From the NCBI GenBank assembly GCA_028554795.2, contig CM068842.1:56069360-56133359 (forward strand): a stretch of 64,000 nt of DNA. The letters are read 5' to 3'. Source of the DNA: Sinohyriopsis cumingii. Taxonomy: Eukaryota > Mollusca > Bivalvia > Unionida > Unionidae. Positions 59,690-64,000 of the stretch are shown piece after piece. A model generated the notes under the pieces. It saw only the letters and a list, made by a program, of their open reading frames with translations, did no database searches and was not told the origin of the DNA. Each line of letters starts with the position of its first letter. The stretch's first letter is position 1. The translations under genes and the position numbers were made by a program.

Positions 59690-59953
59690 CATGGCAATCC
59701 TCAGGATCAGACTTATCAAGCTTCGGTTATCAGTGTCCCTATATACCTCGTATCAGCCCCTTGCAGCTCCACATAAAGGCGTCGGACACTCTTCACAATC
59801 CTACAAACTCCACAAGTCTCTCTTCCTGAGGTATTCCTATAGAACAAATTCAGAGCTCAACTGGTGCAGTGTGCTGTGACAGGATTTGCCCCCATTATGC
59901 CAAAGATTATTTATATTTACAATAAAGTTTATACTGAATCTATGTATTGTGTG
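59690..59953 (+). repeat. ~265-bp direct repeat, copy 2
   Basis: Partner of 58,995-59,262. The 430 bp between the two are not repeated. Such repeats downstream of a tyrosine recombinase could be the end repeats of that element, as in Ngaro-type layouts; inference only. Confidence 0.88.
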
Positions 59954-60008
59954 TTATTTAAAATAATAAGTTTAAAGAAATGCTTAAATAAAGCACCTTT
60001 TTCTAATG

Positions 60009-60256
60009 TTGTTGTTGTAGGGTTTAACACCATTTTTCAGCACATAATAGGCTATACATGGCAGCCAGTATAAATGGTGGAGGAAGAACATGGAAAAACA
60101 CCAGAAAGAACCACTGACCTACGAGAAGCTACAGCCAAGCTTTCTCACATACCCACTCTAGCCAAACTCGAGACTCAAACCCACACAGACATAGGTGAGA
60201 TGGCAGTGATCCATAATGGTGAATGCTTTAGACCATTCAGCCCCTCAGGGCCCCTC
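60009..60256 (-). repeat. tRNA-derived SINE, family S2, near full length
   Basis: Inverted copy starting 'gttgttgttgtagggtttaa' and including 'ggtggaggaagaacatggaa' and 'gctttctcacatacccactc'. It ends with the tRNA-like head 'cattcagcccctcagggccc'. Confidence 0.9.
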
Positions 60257-60369
60257 CTTTTATATGTAAATAATAGTATCTATGGATGCTATTGCTGTTG
60301 ACAGTGATATGCCAACCTTTGAATTTCACTCCTATTTATACTCTTTGGAAAATAGTTATGTGATATACT

Positions 60370-60555
60370 TTTGACAAATCAATGCTTGTTCAGGATGCCA
60401 AATAGGCTGGACTGTGCCAAACTGTGATGTAATTTTGACCAATCACTGCTTGTCCAGTATGCCAAACAGGCTGGACTGTACCAAACTGTGATGTAAGTTT
60501 GACCAATCACTGCTTGTCCAGTATGCCAAACAGGCTGGACTGTGCCAAACAGACA
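60370..60555. repeat. 64-bp tandem repeat, three copies
   Basis: Units carry 'gaccaatcactgcttgtcca', 'gtatgccaaacaggctggac' and 'tgtgccaaactgtgatgtaa' at 64-bp spacing. Confidence 0.95.
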
Positions 60556-61526
60556 CCCTACAAAATGTGACAGAACTGAGGGTTATCACAGAACCGAATT
60601 AGCACCCCTTGTCCATTTAAAGTCAATCAGTAACAAATATATAAACATTTTGTAATATGTCCTGTCCATCAAATATCAATGCTGTTTAAGTCATAATCAA
60701 GTCCACCAGGTATGGGTGAAGAGTAAACAAGTACCGATGAACACTGACAACATTGAAAATACACTGACTAGCATAAAAAATGAAGTACACAATGTTAAAA
60801 GTTCCAAACATACCGATACTTGTATAAAAGAAGGCCAGAATTTATGAACAGCACAGTGAAATTTAATGAAAATGTTAAATTTGACAAATGTAGTGTGTGG
60901 AACTGGTTATGTGATCAAGTGTAAGCCATCTTGGCTGCAGATGTATTTTGTAGTGTCATCTGATGAAGTCATCAAGCTTAATGCTATTTGAATGCTGATT
61001 GGATGGGAATTTAGGTGTGATAAACATGTTTCTGGGTATGATACATTCATGTGAACTAATGAAACATTTTTATGACTGATGCTGAGTGCAGTAGATTTAA
61101 GAAGCATCCCAATTGAGCCTGATATTATCAATTTGGATCATTTTATGCATATGTCTCCACATTAACTAATCTTGTTCATACAAGCTGACCTATTCAGCTG
61201 GATAAAAAAAAACTTATCTGCAGATGTCACCAGTAATTAGATTACCTCATCAACTATGTACAGATGTCACTTATAATCAAACTCACTCTAAAGACCAAAT
61301 TACCAAATTAATTTACAGTGGACATGAATCTAAAACATACAGAGACTTTGTTCCTAGTGTAATAACTTGCATACGGACACTTTGTTCCTAGTGTAATAAC
61401 TTGCAGGATTAACTATTCAATATCTTTATCTTCTCTTACAAGAGAATTCTTTTGCAAACTTCATAAGGTTGTGCTTTGGAATGTGTTTGTATGTGAGTAA
61501 TGCATATGGCCTCTATATACGTGTAC
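60556..61526. other. Intronic sequence, nothing recognised
   Basis: Only a short duplication of 'actttgttcctagtgtaata' near 61,345-61,400 was noted. Confidence 0.4.
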
Positions 61527-61612
61527 CTTGTTTTGCTGGATCATGGGAGCTTCCCAGAACACCTTTTCCCAAACCTCAGGATTTTCTGACTTAAGTGTTG
61601 GCATATTCACAC
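61527..61612 (-). CDS. Host gene exon 1 of the visible chain (unrecognised protein)
   Basis: This 86-bp exon has acceptor 'taatattacag' and donor 'GTACAC'. Two bases complete a codon from an upstream exon not found here, 28 codons follow, and it ends in phase 0. It encodes VNMPTLKSENPEVWEKVFWE then APMIQQNK, Trp-rich and well composed. The other frames contain stops. It is not the first exon of the gene, since it needs an upstream phase-1 donor. Confidence 0.84.
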
Positions 61613-61686
61613 CTGTAATATTAAAAAGGGGGCATAGAAACCTGAACTAAATGTTGGAACATTCACACCTGCAATATTAAAAAGGG
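61591..61686 (-). promoter_or_regulatory. Duplicated splice-acceptor segment upstream of exon 1
   Basis: The segment with the exon 1 acceptor and its first ~20 coding bases is repeated 56 bp upstream, giving a second AG at 61,669-61,670. Both copies share 'attcacacctg(t/c)aatatt'. Use of the outer AG would add 56 bp, shift the frame, and meet a stop near the inner acceptor. Confidence 0.75.
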
Positions 61687-61689
61687 TCA

Positions 61690-64000
61690 AAGTCCTTGAA
61701 TTCATTTCAACAGCTGGCAATGTTCACCAATATTCAACAGCACCTGACCCATCAATACATTTTAATTAAGCTGATGCTGGTTCCCCAAAACTTTATGTGT
61801 ATGGATTCATGTTTTCCCAGTCCATCATCTATTAAGTATTTGTTGTTCCCCTTTATGGTATCTCCACAGTCATGCTATGGTGAAATTTAGAACTTGTTGC
61901 AGATCAAATAAAATTGTTTCAAATCTATGTTGTCATTATTTGATTTGAATGAATCGTCATCAGACAGAGGTATTTTACATCTCACATCAGTTATCACATC
62001 ATGAAGTAAATGTGAAACATGTATATTGATTTTGCTAATTCTGGTCAATTTTTTCTATATAATGCCCTTATGAAATACTCCAAATGAATGTTGCCATCCT
62101 AATTGCTAATTTAGTTGATTATGCCAAAATATCATGTTACACTGTGGTCTGTATCTTTTAATTGATTGATCACTGTCAAAGTTTACAGTGTAGTTTTCAA
62201 AAATGTTAAATGCTCATCATGTAAATAATTGAGGTTTGGTATATTAAATTTTTATCCTCTTTAATATCTTGAAAATATCATGGATCACTGGTAAGTTTAG
62301 CTGAGTTACTGGACATGAGTAATGTACTGTACTGGTCAATTTCTTGAAACATAAGTTCATTTATCAAGGATAGAGTGCTTAGCATTGCCATTTGTGTATG
62401 GAACTGCCTTCTCCTGTGTTAAAAAAAAAATCTATCTCAATTAATTGTTTCTCCACAGCTGCATGTAATTCAGAGTTGATTTCAATCTCCAACCTATTCA
62501 TTTCCTACAGCAGAACACTATATCAATATAAACTGTTTTACGCAATCTCTGCAACCCATGGAAAATTGTATTTCATTTTGCTATTTCCTCCACCAGTTTT
62601 TCCCAACAATTTTAACATATTACAGTTGGAAAATCGAACTGTTCCATTTATTTAAGTGGCTCAGTTTAAATTTTTATTGCATATCTGTGACAGTTAGATT
62701 TTCAAAATCAGCACATTCATACATTATTACAGGTGTACTAGTTTCCACTTAATGCTAAATAAAAATTCTTCCCATATCAACCTAATTTGGTTAAATTTGT
62801 TGTAAGTCTTTACAGGAATTTACTTTTAAAATACACCAAAATGGATACCTCTAACATGAAGTTATCATGAAATATGCCACTGAATAAAACTGAGATCACA
62901 AGAATTTGTAAAATTTGTGTGCTGGAGATGTTGACCACTTTGTTGCAAATATATGTAAACTTGTTTGGTTCACTTGAAATGGGAAAACAAATATATTACC
63001 TGCATACTTTACATTTTATATCACACAATTTAATCAACTATAACAGTGAGAATAGAACTGAACTATATGACTGATTTGTCTCCCTATGTACACTCTCCAG
63101 CAGTAAAAATAAAACAAGCCTCCATGTCAGTATGATGCAATACTGATGACCATTGATTTTACAGTTATCAAAGTGATTTATTGATTAATTCTGACATTGT
63201 CTTAAGATAAAAGGTTGCTTCTCCTACATTACTTTGAAGAAGATTGGGACTTACTTTGTTAAGGGAACTATTTGATCTGGAGTAGTGGGTTATGTCAGCC
63301 GCTTTTATTGCTGCCTATTGATAACACCTTCATTTACTCCATGTGAAAATAAGGGTAATCTATGCAGTTTCAGGGCACAATGGTTGACTATTCAATCACC
63401 AGTTCTTCAGTACATGTTAAACATTTTTTGGCTTTATGTTCAACTTGAATTTATTCAATTTTATCACTGGATAAAAAACTTGCTTTGGTGTCTAGTAGTT
63501 TTTGTGTAATTTAAAATTATTAAAAAATTTCAAAATGTGGTGTCCAGAAAATGATATGTCTGATTTTTAATTTTAATTATGGTACTTTACAAACTAATTC
63601 ACCAAGAGCCATTTTGGATCTAACTTTCTTTAACAAATTCTATCCCTGTTTTGATAAATTACTGACTTAATAAAGTTGATCAGATATTCAAGTTGTGCCA
63701 TCAGTTAACTAAATAAACATTTGTGTATTATCCACATCAAATACACAATTTGATCCATCTACACACTCACTGTTTTGATCATCCTGCTATCTTTGTTGAT
63801 GTTGCTTATCTCTGTTTTCAGCACTCAATACAATTAGCAAATAAGTATCTTTCCTGGACTATTGCAGTAAATCTTTTTTAATGCTTCAAAAACGGCAAAT
63901 CAACATCTGAATTCCACAAAAAGATATGATGGAGAGGCCTGGACAGTATGAACTGAGTACTAATAGATAGCATTAATGGATTTCAGGAATCCCACAAGAA
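61690..64000. other. Intronic sequence, no confident exon
   Basis: A 60-bp open interval near 63,258-63,317 on the minus strand ends at a good donor (GTAAGT). Its acceptor is weak and its phase does not fit exon 1. No shared repeats were noted. Confidence 0.35.

Noticed and set aside
63258-63317. Possible extra minus-strand exon with a good donor GTAAGT
   Set aside because: The acceptor lacks a pyrimidine tract and the exon is phase 0 at its end, while exon 1 needs a phase-1 partner. It would need yet another unseen exon.

Overview
This looks like nuclear DNA from an animal, most likely a marine lophotrochozoan such as a bivalve. It is AT-rich and holds very large introns. It carries tRNA-derived SINEs, a LINE with a (TTA)n tail, many minisatellites, and dispersed repeats of the 'gaccttgacc...gaccccaaaatcaatagg' type that I associate with molluscs. 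The organism is inferred from style; no gene here names a species.

The window is dominated by the inside of one large minus-strand host gene. I find twelve short coding exons between 61,612 (upstream side) and 3,354 (downstream side), each with an acceptor AG, a donor GT and an open frame. Reading frame phase carries across every neighbouring pair, giving about 1,308 bp (about 436 codons) spread over 58 kb. Neither the start nor the stop of the gene is in the window. I do not recognise the protein. Its middle is a basic, Ser/Arg/Thr-rich stretch, and its later half is Leu-rich and looks alpha-helical.

Layout on the plus coordinate. 1-3.3 kb: dispersed repeat and a ~30-bp minisatellite. 3.35-3.83 kb: exons 12 and 11. 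4.3-5.9 kb: a ~130-bp tandem-core dispersed repeat (R1). 7.9-10.8 kb: a complete-length but decayed pogo-type DNA transposon with 25-bp inverted ends. 10.9 kb: exon 10. 11.06-14.05 kb: ~62-bp repeat arrays and a duplicated ~0.8 kb block. 14.7 kb: exon 9. 16.6-17.3 kb: a foldback element. 18.0 kb: exon 8. 19.07-21.56 kb: a 58-bp satellite of about 43 units. 22-28 kb: minisatellites, SINEs, and a pogo-ended hairpin MITE. 29.2-31.97 kb: a 5'-truncated CR1/L2-like LINE. 33.7 kb: a hAT-type MITE. 33.97 and 36.37 kb: exons 7 and 6. 36.99 kb: a SINE with target duplication. 37.7-38.4 kb: 33-bp minisatellite. 41.8-42.6 kb: 48- and 39-bp minisatellites. 43.7 kb: exon 5. 46.2-47.2 kb: 37-bp minisatellite. 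47.88, 51.98 and 52.73 kb: exons 4, 3 and 2. 55.9-60.3 kb: SINEs, a ~175-bp repeat, and a broken tyrosine-recombinase element followed by ~265-bp direct repeats. 61.5 kb: exon 1.

Most long open frames here are not genes. They arise because several minisatellites have units of 33 or 48 bp (multiples of three), which stay open in several frames on both strands. I saw no CRISPR, rRNA, true tRNA gene or operon. I found no new multi-gene system. The strongest new observations are the host exon chain, the pogo transposon with a matching MITE, a paralogous empty site for a SINE, and a duplicated splice acceptor at exon 1.
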